A stretch of 64,000 bases of DNA from contig QEOQ01000303.1 in the NCBI GenBank assembly GCA_010279815.1, positions 1,119,567 through 1,183,566 of the forward strand, written 5' to 3'. The notes beneath the pieces were generated by a model. It did no database searches. It was not told where the DNA came from and was given only the letters and a program-made list of their open reading frames with translations. The DNA is from Brachionus plicatilis (lineage: Eukaryota; Rotifera; Eurotatoria; Ploima; Brachionidae). The position numbers were made by a program, and so were the translations under genes. This document shows, in pieces, positions 10,501 to 22,055 of this stretch. Every line of letters begins with the position of its first letter. The stretch's first letter is position 1.

Positions 10501-13500
10501 TGCGTCAATGGTTGAGTTAAGATTCTTGATGTACTCGAGCGATTCCACTTTTTGAGATTCTGATTCTGATTTAAAACTCTCCATTTCTTTAACTCGACTG
10601 GCAATCTCAGCTCTAAAATGTTCGATTTGTTCAGCATTTTCTTGTTTAAAAGATGCCAATTGAGATTGCAATGAATTGATTTCGTTTACTTTGGAATTTA
10701 GGTCTGAAGTTAAATTTTCCAATTGTTCTAAAAGTTCATTTTTGCACATAACCCCTTTTTTAATTTCATTATCTAATTTAGACTCAAGTTCCATTATTTG
10801 CTTAATTTTAGACTTGATTTCTTTGTCTAGCTCATTTATTCGAGTTTCGTGATAATTTTTCATGTCTTCCAGTTGTTGGACTTGGTCACTTTTTAATCCA
10901 ATTTCGTAGCTAACATCATTTAATTTGATTTGCAAGTCTTTGACTACTTTTTGATTTTCTTCTTTTTCTGTGCGCAAATTTGTCTCGAGTTTGGCTATTG
11001 TTTCGCTTTTATTCTCCAATTGGGAACTTAACTCCGTAATTTTGTTGGTACTTTTGGTTTTTAAGGTCTGAATTTCGACTTCAAAATTTTCTTTATTTGA
11101 TGATAAGACATTTTCGTAATTTTTGCATTTAAGATCAGTTGATTCTAATGCAGTCTGGAGTTGATTTAATTTTAGATTTAGATTTTTTATATCAGCTTGT
11201 GACGATGTTTTGTATTCGTCGTAGTTCGAATTCACTTTTTCCAAAGTAGTTTTGTAGTGATCAAGCTGACAAAAGAATGTTTAAATTTTTTTTTTCTTAA
11301 ATAAACTAAAAAAATTACATCATCATTTAAGTCAGATATTTTGCATGAGGTTTGGTGTTTTAAATATTCAAATTGATTTGATTTTTCGGATAGTTGAGTG
11401 TTTAGGGTCAGGTTTTCAGTCTCAAGATTGGTCACTTGTTTTTTATACTCATTGATTTTGGCACTTAGCTCAGTTTTAAGAGATTCGTATTCTGTCAAAG
11501 CACTGTCGAGTTTGATGTTCAAAATTTCGATTTCGCGCTCTTTCTCATTTATCTTAAAATTCAATTATTTAATAAAATTTTTATAAAAAAAATCAAAAAA
11601 TCATCTACTTTTATTTCGAACTCATGAATTGTAGTGCTATAATCAGCTGATGATAATGTTTGTTCGTGCTGGATTGAAGCTAATTTTGATTTTAAATTTG
11701 AGTTTTCGGTCTTGTATTCTTCGTTCTAATAAAAAATTTTAATTTTTATTAAATTTTATTTTTTTAATTTTACTTGCTGCTTGTAGAAAGAAATTTGACG
11801 AGAAAAATTGTCTCTTTCTACTTCAAAATTTTTCTTGGCACTGTCAAACTGCTTGTTTAGCGATTCTACTTCTACATTCAAGTCATCTATCTAGATTTAA
11901 AATTTAAAGATAATTTTTGATAAATTTAATTTTTATAGACTTTTTTTAAATAATTTTTTATTTATTAGCTCTTTTACAATATTTTGGAATTTATAAATTC
12001 TGATTTTATTTTTTTAGAGAAGATTTCAAACAGAATCAGATCTGGAGTTTAATTTTGAATTTATGGTACAAAAATTAAAAATCATCTTTCTTAAATTTTT
12101 TTCTTATAATCATTATAAGAAAAAAATTTAAGATAAAATAAAAGTCATGATATCATGATGATAAAATAAAAGTCAATTTTAGGATAGTTGGAATTTGTGA
12201 ACATTGTGATTTGCTTATTTGGTAATTACTGTTAATCATGGTTGCCTAATGATTCGCCGATCAGTTCTTGAACTGCACTGCCTAAATAAAAGAATTAAAA
12301 TTTTTCACGATGTTTTGGCACTTTTTTTGAGACAGGTAGAACGAAACATCTAAAAAGAAAAAGAAAATAAAACATAAAGCAAAATATTGTTTTAATTATT
12401 GAGAAATCAAAACCAATTTTTTAATTCATTGTTAATTCAGGACTTAAAGAATAAAATAATTCAAAGAGTAACTCAAAAGTAGACTTAAAACTACTAGAAG
12501 AAACTTCTGGCTCATTTATTTACTTTAAAACATTTAGTGAAACCGCATTTAAAGACCAAACCATTCTAAATGTCCACTACTCTTACACATTTTGACCCTT
12601 TTTGTTTAAAACGGAAGTTTAAAAACTGATTTTAATCATCGAAAATTTGAAATTCTGAAAAATTAAGAAAAATATTTGATATTTAAAAATAATATTTTTC
12701 AATCAATTCTCATTAATTTTAGATTATTTATTTAAATGAACTATAATTTTAAGTTAAGCTGCAAATTTTAGAGTTAATATATTTAAATTACTTTTTTGAC
12801 CAAAGACTTTGCTTCTTTAGCAGACTCATCTTTGAATAGTCTATGTTCTTGCTGAATACTTGTAATTTTCTCTTTCGAAGACTTTAATTCACCCTCAAAG
12901 TTTTCTTTTTGTGTCTTGCTAACTTGAAGATCAAGTTCAACAGCTTCCAATTTATTGACCAAATTTTGATTAGTAGCATCAAGGCTATTAACTCTGAGAT
13001 TCAAGTCGTGTATTACACACTCGTTTTCGTATATTATTGTATCACTTTTCTTTGTTGCCAAAGCATGCTCCTCTTTTAAGTTAGCTATTTCAGCATTTAG
13101 CATATTTATCTGATTTTGTAGGACTGCATTGTCATTTGTCAAGTTTTCAATTTTATCATCTAATTCCATTTTTTTATTTTTGTACTTTTCGTTAAGTTCG
13201 ATCAATTGAGCATCTAGTTGACTTTTCTGGTTTATTAGGTCTAAAATTTTGTCCTCTTTTTTCTGGTTTGATTCCGTCATTGACTTAAGGTCTGCTTCCA
13301 CTGACCTCAGGCGCTGTAATTCTGTCTGGTGGTAATTGTCTCTCGTTTCCATTTTAGTCTTCTCATGGGTCAATCTTGCTATTTCATTTTCTAATTTTTC
13401 TTTCATAGCTCTCAATTCCTTCAAATCATCCAAGTCTTTGATATATTTCTTGCATTTTTCCTCTAAATAAATTTTCTCTTTTTCTATGATTGCATACTTT

Positions 13501-14581
13501 TCCTCTAGTGTCTCATATTCATAAGCTTTTTGCTTAAAATTTTTAGCTTCAACATACTTTCGCTTAAATTCTTCAAGATTCTTATTTAGTTCTTCAAGTT
13601 TGTCGCTTTTTTCTTTAACTTGATCCTGCAAATCGTAGATCAGAATCTCTTTTTGTTGCACAAGACTTTCGAGTTTCTTTTTCTCTATCAATATTTCGTC
13701 ATCGTTTCGCTTCTTGTGCTTTTCTTTAGGTGAATGTAAGGTTGCTTTTTGTAGTGGTGATATCAAATAGTTGGCTGAATGGGCTGCTAAGTTGTTTCGT
13801 AATGATTTAGGTGGAGTGCGATGAACACTTGGCGTTTTAGCTATAAAAATGGTTAAAAAAATTGGTTTAAATTTCAATAAATAGTTTAAAGAATAAAAAA
13901 ATAATAAATCTAATTTTTTATTAAAAAAAACTTACTGATTGATCTGCGTTTATTTTCCGAAATCGTCAGATATTCGGCATAGAACTCAATCGGAACGATC
14001 GGCAGGTTTATTTTTTTGGCGCTTGCCAATGAGTAAAAATTGGTGATCATTTCATAATGATGGGTATCAAGTCTATCAGAGGCTTCTGTAATTTCTCTAA
14101 CTTCATTAAATATGCCATTCAATAAAATAATCAAACTTATCTGTGTTGAAAAAAATAAAAATTGTTTAATATTCTAGAAAATATATTAAATCATACTTTA
14201 GCTAATTCAAATTCGTTGCCAGTCTTTGCCAATTCGTAGTTAATGCCCTCAGTTATTTTGAAATTATTCTCAAAAATCATCCGCACCAAGTCATAGCTCT
14301 CTCTTATTTCACTGATTCGAATAGCCTTGAGCAATTTTCTATTCTCATCATTAAAATTTTGAATAATTAGTTTGATAAGTTTTTCAAATAAGACGCCATC
14401 TGACAGCTCTTTAAGTCCATTATATGATGCTTGCTCAAGTGTTTTGTTAATCTTATAAAATTAATTAATAACAAAAATAATTCTAAATTTTATTAGTTCA
14501 ATTTACCCATATTAAAATCATTTGAATGATGGAACCGTTGAGCTTTTTCACTCGGACGGTGGTGCTTCCATCGGAATTCAT
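7526..14581 (-). CDS. NuMA-like spindle coiled-coil protein
   Basis: Nine exons: 14581-14507, 14451-14197, 14140-13936, 13840-12792, 11890-11774, 11725-11609, 11552-11319, 11265-8118, 8022-7526. All phases close, giving 1,898 residues (human NuMA about 2,100). Residues ~1-180 are globular: MILIWINKTLEQ and NEFELAKISLIILLN align with the NuMA Hook/CH-like head (SWVN... and ELAKMTMLLL in human, from memory). A short linker with TPSVHRTPPKS follows, then about 1,500 residues of heptad coiled coil. The last ~165 residues are Ser/Asn rich; residues ~1825-1845 (LSTLQIRN...PHLKSSYA) resemble the short conserved tail block of NuMA/LIN-5/Mud proteins. The tail is basic near its end (AYQKRR, SPKKS). 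NuMA proteins link LGN/Pins and dynein to orient the spindle. An ~900-bp intron (11891-12791) contrasts with 50-70-bp introns elsewhere. The alternative is another Hook-headed coiled-coil protein. Confidence 0.75.
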
Positions 14582-15338
14582 TGTATCTGTGAACAAGAAA
14601 AAATAAGAATTAGGCCTTATAAAAATCAAACGAAAGAAAAAGTTGGATTAAATAATTTCATTTATTTAATCTTTCATTTCAATGCATTCATTTTTTTTTA
14701 AATTGCTCTAGCTTTAAATTTAAGATATGAATTTTAAAAAAATTCAAAATTTTACAAAAATTAACCTTAGCATTAGTTTAATTTCAAATTTTTTCTTTCA
14801 AAGAAATGTTCAATTTTGTTCATGTGTTAAAATTAAAAATTCTTCATGATTGACTATTTTTTAATTCTGAAAATTGAAAATTTCTTTAAATTTTTAAACT
14901 GTTTTTTGAAATAAAAATGTTTCAACTGGTGTAATTAAGAAAATATTTGTCAAAATTTTAATAGTAAGTAGGTTGTAATAAGATAATTTTATTTAGATTC
15001 TTTCAAAGGGACTCATTTTATGACGAGATTTCTAATTATTGAATGTTTCAAAAATTTTTGGCTTAAAAATTAAACTTACTCAACAATACATTTTAATTGA
15101 TTTTATTATAAATCATGATGATTTGCATTACCATCAAATTTAATCTCAATTTAAGGCTTCTTTTGAAAATTTCGAAAAAATTATGTTCCTAAAATTAGAT
15201 TTGAAAGGTAAACTTTTATAAGGTAGCAAGGAGAGTTTTTTTTTAATTAGCAACGAGAAAATTATTTATGTAGTATTATATTATAGAACAAAAAACAGTC
15301 TCGTATAAATTTTTCTGCTCCATAAATTAAAATTTAAA
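14582..15338. other. Divergent intergenic promoter region
   Basis: This gap separates the NuMA-like gene (-) from the DUF1295 gene (+). Nothing but AT-rich, T-tract-rich DNA is recognised. Confidence 0.4.
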
Positions 15339-16265
15339 ATGATGTCAAAAAAAACCCAAACCATCTTGATCCATTTTTTGATTTATGGAACTGCAATAAC
15401 AACTTCGTGGATACTTTTCAATTTATTTGATTCGTATTCATTTTTTCTCAAATTATTCATTGCAAATTTATTCGGATGCTTTATAATTTATTTTAATTGC
15501 ATTATTTTTGACTCTTTCAGCATTAATGATCCAAATTGGACCATTCAATCATCAGTTTATTCATTTTACTATCTCATCGAATCAAAAAATTATCAATTTT
15601 CCACAATTCTGGTGTTTATTCTGGTCAACATTTGGTCATTTAGACTCACTTTTAATTTATACTCAACAGCTGTCCACGGAATTAAAGACGAAGATTGGAG
15701 ATTTTCGAATTTGCGTCCAAAATGGAAACCGAAAGTTGTTTATTTTGTTTTTGGCTTTTTTGGAATCCTTTTTTTGCCATTTGTTCTAACATATTTTGGA
15801 TGCGTTCCCCTGTATTATATTTTCAGGTCAAAGGAAATTTGTGGCATTGGTCAGACTTTAGGTATTTTAGTGATAATTTCTGGTATTTTGATAGAAGCGA
15901 TATCAGACTATCAGTTATCAAATGAGTTCGAAATGGCCAAAAAAGAAAAAAGGATGCGATTTATGAATAAAGGTTTGTGGTCGCAAGCCAGGCACCCAAA
16001 TTACTTTGGTGAGATCTTGTTTTGGTTCGGTTTATTTGTGGCAAGTATTGATTCAAGCGTTACGGACTATCTTAGATTGGCAAGCTTTTTATTTGGACCA
16101 GTCGGAATTTTTCTAATGATTTATTTTATGTCAATGCCATTAATGGAAGAACGGCAATTACAGAACAAGCCGGATCTATACAAAAAGTATATGAGCGATG
16201 TGCCCTTCAAAATTTTGCCAATTAATTTTTTGTTTTCTAAATCAAAAAAGAATAAAAAACAATAA
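15339..16265 (+). CDS. DUF1295 / steroid 5-alpha-reductase-like membrane protein
   Basis: Single-exon gene, 308 residues, with about seven hydrophobic segments. The C-terminal motif NKGLWSQARHPNYFGEI (residues ~208-224) followed by a hydrophobic helix is the hallmark of the DUF1295 branch of the steroid 5-alpha-reductase/ICMT-like superfamily; the RHPNY block forms part of the cofactor site in related reductases. An earlier block, NLRPKWKPKV, is also typical. Substrate is unknown; family members are annotated only as predicted NADPH-dependent membrane oxidoreductases. The ATG at 15339 opens into a hydrophobic segment after MMSKKTQT; an ATG at 15342 is equally possible. Confidence 0.85.
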   Translation: MMSKKTQTILIHFLIYGTAITTSWILFNLFDSYSFFLKLFIANLFGCFIIYFNCIIFDSFSINDPNWTIQSSVYSFYYLIESKNYQFSTILVFILVNIWSFRLTFNLYSTAVHGIKDEDWRFSNLRPKWKPKVVYFVFGFFGILFLPFVLTYFGCVPLYYIFRSKEICGIGQTLGILVIISGILIEAISDYQLSNEFEMAKKEKRMRFMNKGLWSQARHPNYFGEILFWFGLFVASIDSSVTDYLRLASFLFGPVGIFLMIYFMSMPLMEERQLQNKPDLYKKYMSDVPFKILPINFLFSKSKKNKKQ

Positions 16266-16536
16266 TATTATAAAAAATGGAATGTTATTTTATTAATAAA
16301 TAACTATAATTTTTGACTATTTTTATTGATAAAATTCGGATTTTGATGAAATTAATTTGAACAAGTTTTTTTATTTGGTATATTATTTCACTAATACCAA
16401 AAAAAGTGATTTCCAAAAATTCTTCAGACTGAAGTCTAATCACTGTATCCACCTTTTAAGCAACGGTTTTTGAAACACTTATTCAGGTTAGAACAAACTT
16501 GTAAAAATTGTATATTTGAATTAATTTTTTTGAATA

Positions 16537-17213
16537 AGGTTCAGGAAATGCAAAACGTCCACGCTATCTTAGGATTCGAACGAGATAACTCATTTACTTA
16601 AATTTTGTTAAAAAATTATAAATTTTTTTTAAATGTAAGACATATACATATCCTCATTTTGATTAAAAACTTCAAAAAACTTTATTTTTTTCAATTTTTT
16701 TAAAAATGCCTCATTTCGAACACTTTTTTAAGAGAAATAAAAGAGAAATTAAAAAAAGTAAAGCCTACAATTTGTTCAGAATTTGTATATCTCATATGGG
16801 GTCAGGGTGGCCCCCTGGGACGAAATACAAAAAAGCAAAAAAATGGGTAAAATTTAGGCTTTTTTTGGAAAAATCTCGAGACAGAATTTTTTTTTGGAAG
16901 TAAAAAAAATTATTTTCTATTTTTTATTAAAAATTTTCTATTAAATTTAAAATTATTTTCTTTTAAAAATTTTTTGCTCTACAAGATGGTATGTGATTTT
17001 TATATCTTTTGTTTATGTTTGCCAAAGATATTCTCATCGGACCAAAGCATACTTTTGACAGTTTGACAGTTCTTTGAGCCCCTGTAGCGGAAAAAAATTT
17101 TTTTAAATCCCCCTAAAAATTGGCATTCTGGAGTTTTTACATATGCAGATTACGAATTTGAGGTCGAAAATCGAATCCAAAGATAGCGTGGACGTTGTGC
17201 ATTTCCTGAACCT
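16537..17213. mobile_element. 677-bp element with 43-bp terminal inverted repeats
   Basis: Ends 16537-16579 and 17171-17213 are inverted copies (AGGTTCAGGAAATGC...) with two mismatches over 43 bp. The interior holds no transposase; a 65-codon frame at 16706-16903 is unrecognised. This is a MITE-like non-autonomous DNA transposon. I see no clean target-site duplication, so the superfamily is open. Confidence 0.75.
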
Positions 17214-17588
17214 CATCATTAGAAATAGATAAAAAATATACTAATGAAATATGTTATAAAATTAAAAAGTTATTTTTTTGTCAATTTTTCTCTATTTTTG
17301 CCTTTTATTCCACGGTAAACTTGGTCTCCTGACTTTTTTATTTATTCAAAAAATAATTCAGGAAAAGTTTTTTCAGGGCAGTTCCGAATGGCCGCGCCTT
17401 CTTTTTAGTCCTCATGACTGCAATATGATTAAAATATATAATAAATATATTTTACAATTAGAGTAGAAAATAAATATTTATATTGAATTGACTTTTTTTC
17501 TCTCCTGACTTTTTTCGTTTTTAAAACTTTTTCTGTTGTGATTTTTGGGACGGTGTTGAAAATAATGAAAGAGGTTCCAACAATTGGG

Positions 17589-17722
17589 TTAAATAACTTT
17601 ACATTGATTAAGGGGCCAATCGATATCTTCGATGTCGGATATTTTGTCTACATAGTACTCAAAATCATCCTCATCAAAAACGTCAGCCCAGTTATCAGAA
17701 AGCCATTTCACAACACTAAACT
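17589..17722 (-). pseudogene. Acidic coding relic, unrecognised
   Basis: The minus strand reads about 44 codon-like residues (VVKWLSDNWADVFDEDDFEY...) to a stop, preceded by a possible AG acceptor. Composition is unlike the surrounding random frames. It may be a fragment of a transposase or of a lost gene; no family is recognised. Confidence 0.25.
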
Positions 17723-18989
17723 TATATAAAGATAATATATCTATATTATATAGAAGATCATCACTTTAATTAAAGAAAATCATAATCAAATTTTAGAAGT
17801 AATAGCCAACTTTTTTTAGGAAACCGTCGCTTTATTTAAAGTATCATTTATATCACTTTATTTTTAAAAAACAAAATAAACTTTTTATATGTATTTGAAA
17901 TAAATAAAAAAGAAAATTGAACTGCATTATGTTGGTAAAATTGAAGAAAATATAAAACAGAAAGACTTGAACATTCAGTCAACAAAATAAAAATCTAAAA
18001 AAATGGTATCACTACAAGTGTTACGTGTTGAAGAAAATTAATTTTGAAAAGAATTGAAGTGAAAAAATTATTGAAATTTTCATTAAAAATTGATTTAGTT
18101 TATTATAAGCAAATTTCTTTAATTTTGTTTCGTATCGATAATGTAAAAAAAAATTAAAAAAAAAAATCATTTTTTTTAGTTTTAGCAGTCAAAAATCTAT
18201 GAGAAAAATCCCTATTTTAGTATGAAAAAATCCGATGCCGGATTTCCTGATCCGGGAATTGGGAACAATTTTTAAATTTTTTGTTTAATTTTTTTCATTC
18301 GGGAATCAATTTAGATTGATTAAAAAAAATAGTCTATAATTAAATCATATCTTAATTCAAAGAATGTGCGCAAAATATTTATCAAATAAATTATTGCGTT
18401 TATACTCAATTCCTTTCTTTAACCAAATAGATGTTCCTGATATATCATTCAAAATTTTTACCATTTAGTTATTTATTTTTATTATAACTTTTAAATCTTT
18501 TCAAATTAGGTAACAATTTTCAGATTAGGTGAACCAATAGTTCACTAAACCTGAGAATAAGAATTGCTCTAATAAACGGTGAACTTTGGTTATTTGGATC
18601 AAGTCAGTTAGGAGTACTATGATTTTTACATAAAGTATAAGGTATATATCCTAGAAAAACTTTTTTTCTCATTAAAAATGGTGGTCTTTTTTTAATTTCC
18701 CATGCTGGATTTTAGTGATTCACTGACAAGAGGATAAAAATTAAAAATCAAAAGAAAATTTCATAAAATAAAATTACTATATTATGAAAAAAGTTTGAAT
18801 GCTTTAAAAAAAGATTAAATTTACAAACTAATGGAAAATTATACAATTAATTATTAAATAAAAGTAACTTTAATTATTTAATTCCAATTTATTTATTATA
18901 AAAAAAATTTATAAAAAATCGGGATAAAATGCTATTTTAAATATTTTGCTTTAAAAATTAAATAATTTATTTTATTTTTAAAACAAGGA
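17723..18989. other. AT-rich intergenic stretch
   Basis: No gene is seen. Holds the repeat fragment at 18521-18592. A short GC-richer patch at 18227-18262 (GATGCCGGATTTCCTGATCC) is unexplained. Confidence 0.4.
18521..18592. repeat. Truncated copy of the 44.5-45.3 kb TIR element end
   Basis: About 70 bp (AGATTAGGTGAACCAATAG..., CTGAGAATAAGAATTG..., GGTGAAC) closely follow the right-end sequence at 45190-45270. The terminal CTAGACCCG is absent, so this looks like a decayed solo end of the same family. Confidence 0.55.
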
Positions 18990-20402
18990 CTACATTTGAT
19001 ATAATGATGAATGAGAAAAATTATCTATCCTATTTAATTTATTTTGATGATTGGTATTTAAAGAACTTCTGGTAATGCTTCGATCTTTGTTTTTCATTAA
19101 CTTCCTTATCTTTAGAGCATATAATGACCATATTAAAAGTGTCAAATTAACAAAAATAAACAGCAAAAATATAAATCCCAACACTGATTTATCAATAATA
19201 TCAACTGTTTTTTTGTCGTATAAATTTAAAAATATTGTGATCACACCATGCCAAATAAAGCACAAAAAAATTAGCACAATGGATTCAATTGAGTAAACAT
19301 CAAGAGATGTAAGATAATTGACAGTCGGTAAGCAACGACCACTGAAACTCCATTTAAATACAATACTTGTCAACAAAAGTTTTGCAGTAGGTGCCAGTCT
19401 ATAATAGGTTTGTTTAGGATTTACTGCAAATATAGCAAAAATTGAAGTTGTTATAAGAAAAATCAAAAAATATGCATTCCAAAAGTAGTAACCAGCACGT
19501 CTTGATACTTTACATTGAAAAACAATCAATGGAAATTTCATTGAAATTCTACCATTGCTGTTATTGTCGAAATTTTCATATGTGATAAAGTTACCAACCA
19601 CTTCAACATGTTTGTAAAGATGCCTAAAAAAAATTTTTGTTTAAAAAAATAAGAATTCAAAAGACAAAATGTGAAATGTGAGAAGTTGATTTTTCATTTT
19701 GAAATATAGACTCCACTTTTTAGCCATTTAAATCTGAAAATTTAATCTAACGAATACATTATTTTGATAAAACTACTATTTTAAGTTTTAAATTTCACAA
19801 TTTGTAGCATTTTTATTAATTTTCTAATTATTGATAAAAAGATTATTCTAATCAAAATCAACTTCATCAAGGTAAAAAATCTAATCAAACCAAATATTTT
19901 TATCAATTGTCAAACTACTTCCAATAATTGATAAATTTTCTTTGTTTTGAACTAACAAAACCTCATTGCTTGATTTGTATGTAGTCAATACAATACTCAA
20001 ATCTTGGACGTCCAGAGGAAAGTATTTGAGCATTAATTTTTGGAAGAAAAATCCTTTAATCTTTTTGTATTCGTAAATCCAATATTTAGCTTCTGTTTGG
20101 TTTTCATCTTGACCATTTGGAAACTTTATGTTTGAATTACGTTTTTTCTTAGCTTGATAATGTACAGTTTGATTAGAGTCGTCGAGTACATTTTCAACAT
20201 AAATATTTGGATTCCAGTACTTTTTGTAATTAGTTATTTCTTTTTCTTCAAGTTCCGTATTTTTGAATTCAAAAACAAGTTTCGGCTCTTCCCAGCGACT
20301 TTCTACAAGTATTTCGGCAAAAAATCGTTCTTTCACTGTATTAATGTCTCCAATTCGTAAAAAAATAACTCTTGTCTCAATTTGGCGAGGAATTTGATTC
20401 AT
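18990..20402 (-). CDS. Cys-loop-less pentameric ligand-gated ion channel, copy 1
   Basis: Two exons (20402-19891 and 19623-18990) give 381 residues. Ligand-binding half: VIFLRIGDINTVKERFFAE, an ESRWEEP loop, YWNPNIYVEN and KYFPLDVQDLSI (residues ~126-137), the sites of pLGIC beta strands and the Cys-loop. There is no cysteine at all before residue 208, so the family-defining disulfide cannot form. Pore half: VSRRAGYYFWNAYF leads into M1 (~215-236), M2 ~248-268, CLPTVNYLTSLD before M3 (~283-305), and M4 (~323-345). The M3-M4 loop is only about 20 residues, as in prokaryotic GLIC/ELIC. No signal peptide precedes the first beta strand. The intron (267 bp) has a GTTTGA donor, confirmed by the paralogue. 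Ligand and ion selectivity cannot be read. Confidence 0.8.
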
Positions 20403-20616
20403 TTTAAAATTTTCTTATTGTTTTTCTTTTAACTGTTTTTTATTAAATAATAAAATTATTATTTTGAATTATTTTATTTTTATTGCATTAATTTTTATAT
20501 TTGAAATCAATTTGTGAATATTTATTTACTTTACAAGCAATTCATTTTCTATTGTTGTTTGATTTAAATTCTCTTTTTAAAATAAATTATAAATTAATGT
20601 TTTTTTCGAATTTGAT

Positions 20617-20642
20617 GGTACCAAAAACAAGTCACGAATTTT
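20617..20642 (-). promoter_or_regulatory. Box conserved upstream of both channel genes
   Basis: GGTACCAAAAACAAGTCACG here, 215 bp before the channel 1 start, matches GGTACCGAAAACATGTTACG at 23585, 164 bp before channel 2. It may be a shared promoter element or just sequence left from the duplication. Confidence 0.35.
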
Positions 20643-21242
20643 AATGAATGCATTCCATTTTTATCAATTTTGATTTGAAAACAAACTTTTCTTATCAAAA
20701 AATTGTTTTTTAAATTAGAATTTTCAAGTGTTTTCGGTTCCATTCTAAATAACACAAATATTTTTTTAGTTTTTTTCGCATTTTTTTTTATTCATTATTA
20801 CAATGGAAAATAGAACTAACTCTTTTTTATGGTTTTTTTCAAAACTCAAATACTAAACGAAATTACGAGAAACACCCTTTAATTCAAAAATTTTTTTCTT
20901 AATAAAATATTTTATATTGACTTCTTTTTGTCTTCAATTTTAATTAAAGAAATTGAGTCAATTTAATCTAAATTATTACATTCAATATGAGATTTTGCTT
21001 TTTATAATAAATTTTTATTAACTTTAAAAAAGATCCTCTGAAAATTTGTTAAAAAAAAACTTAATTAAAGCCAGTTCACTTTATTTAATTAAATAGTTAT
21101 ATTCATTTTGTATAACGAGTTAGAAGAAGGATCTGAACTACAGGACGCATGTATAAACCACTTTCATTAAAAAAGGGGCACCTGTTTCGACTGGGTAACA
21201 ATAGATAATAAACTCGATAAAGTAATCTCTGTGTTTTTTTTT

Positions 21243-21322
21243 ATTTATTTTATTTAATAAAATATTATATATCTCTGTGTCAGATCGGATACATTGCTCA
21301 AAAAGGTACCGGAAAAGGATAT
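21243..21322 (-). repeat. Possible LINE 3' end fragment
   Basis: On the minus strand a CCGGTACC...GATCTGACACAGAG stretch is followed by an (AAAT)-like A-rich tail. A related short sequence without a tail occurs at 5203-5250. The arrangement is like the LINE 3' ends near 28.1 and 53.0 kb, but sequence identity to them is not evident. Confidence 0.3.
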
Positions 21323-21465
21323 AAAACCCTTCCTTATTAGGCTAGAAAAGTGACAAATTATTAAAATTATTATAAAAATCTAGATTGGGCTGGTTAAAAT
21401 TTAATTTACTATAAATGATGTAAAGAACTGTCATAAAAATCATCCAAACAAGACTTCTTCGTGAG

Positions 21466-21530
21466 CTTTTTGAAGGAGCTAAAAATAATAATAATTACTA
21501 ATTATTATTATTTTTAGCTCCTTCAAAAAG
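21466..21530. repeat. Perfect 30-bp hairpin between channel genes
   Basis: Arms 21466-21495 and 21501-21530 are perfectly complementary (CTTTTTGAAGGAGCT then AAAAATAATAATAAT) around a 5-nt loop TACTA. The stem is far longer than expected by chance. The phrase GAAGGAGCT also occurs in the LINE 3' end near 53.04 kb, so it may come from two head-to-head LINE tails rather than from a regulatory hairpin. Confidence 0.85.
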
Positions 21531-22055
21531 CAATAATAATAGTATTATTATTACAAATCAGTTGCTATTGAACGAGTCAGCTGTAATTAAATAAATTTTT
21601 TTAACCTTTATAATCAAGAAAAGCAAATTTTGTCTTAAAAAATAATATTTTGTTTTTTCTTCTTTTATTAATAATAAAATATTTTTAAACAATATTATTG
21701 CATTTTTTAATAAAAATAAAGATAAAAATCTATCGTAAATTTTTTTAGTGATACAAATATTCTAGATTATAGGATTTGCTTTTAAATTTACAAATAATTA
21801 TCATTTATCTACTTCGAAATAGAAAAAAAACTTAATATGAAAAATCCTTTAAGTGAATTTTTGTTTGAATATTCCATAGATCACGTAAATAGAACTCTAT
21901 ACCGCAGTAATTATTGCTAATACTTCTAAACAGTACTTATGATAAGATTAATATAAAATACAATTATTTATTTTAATTTTTTTATTTAAATCTTAATTTT
22001 TAATATAAGGTATTTAAATTGAGTTTATGCGAAAAATCAAAATAAAATAAAATAT

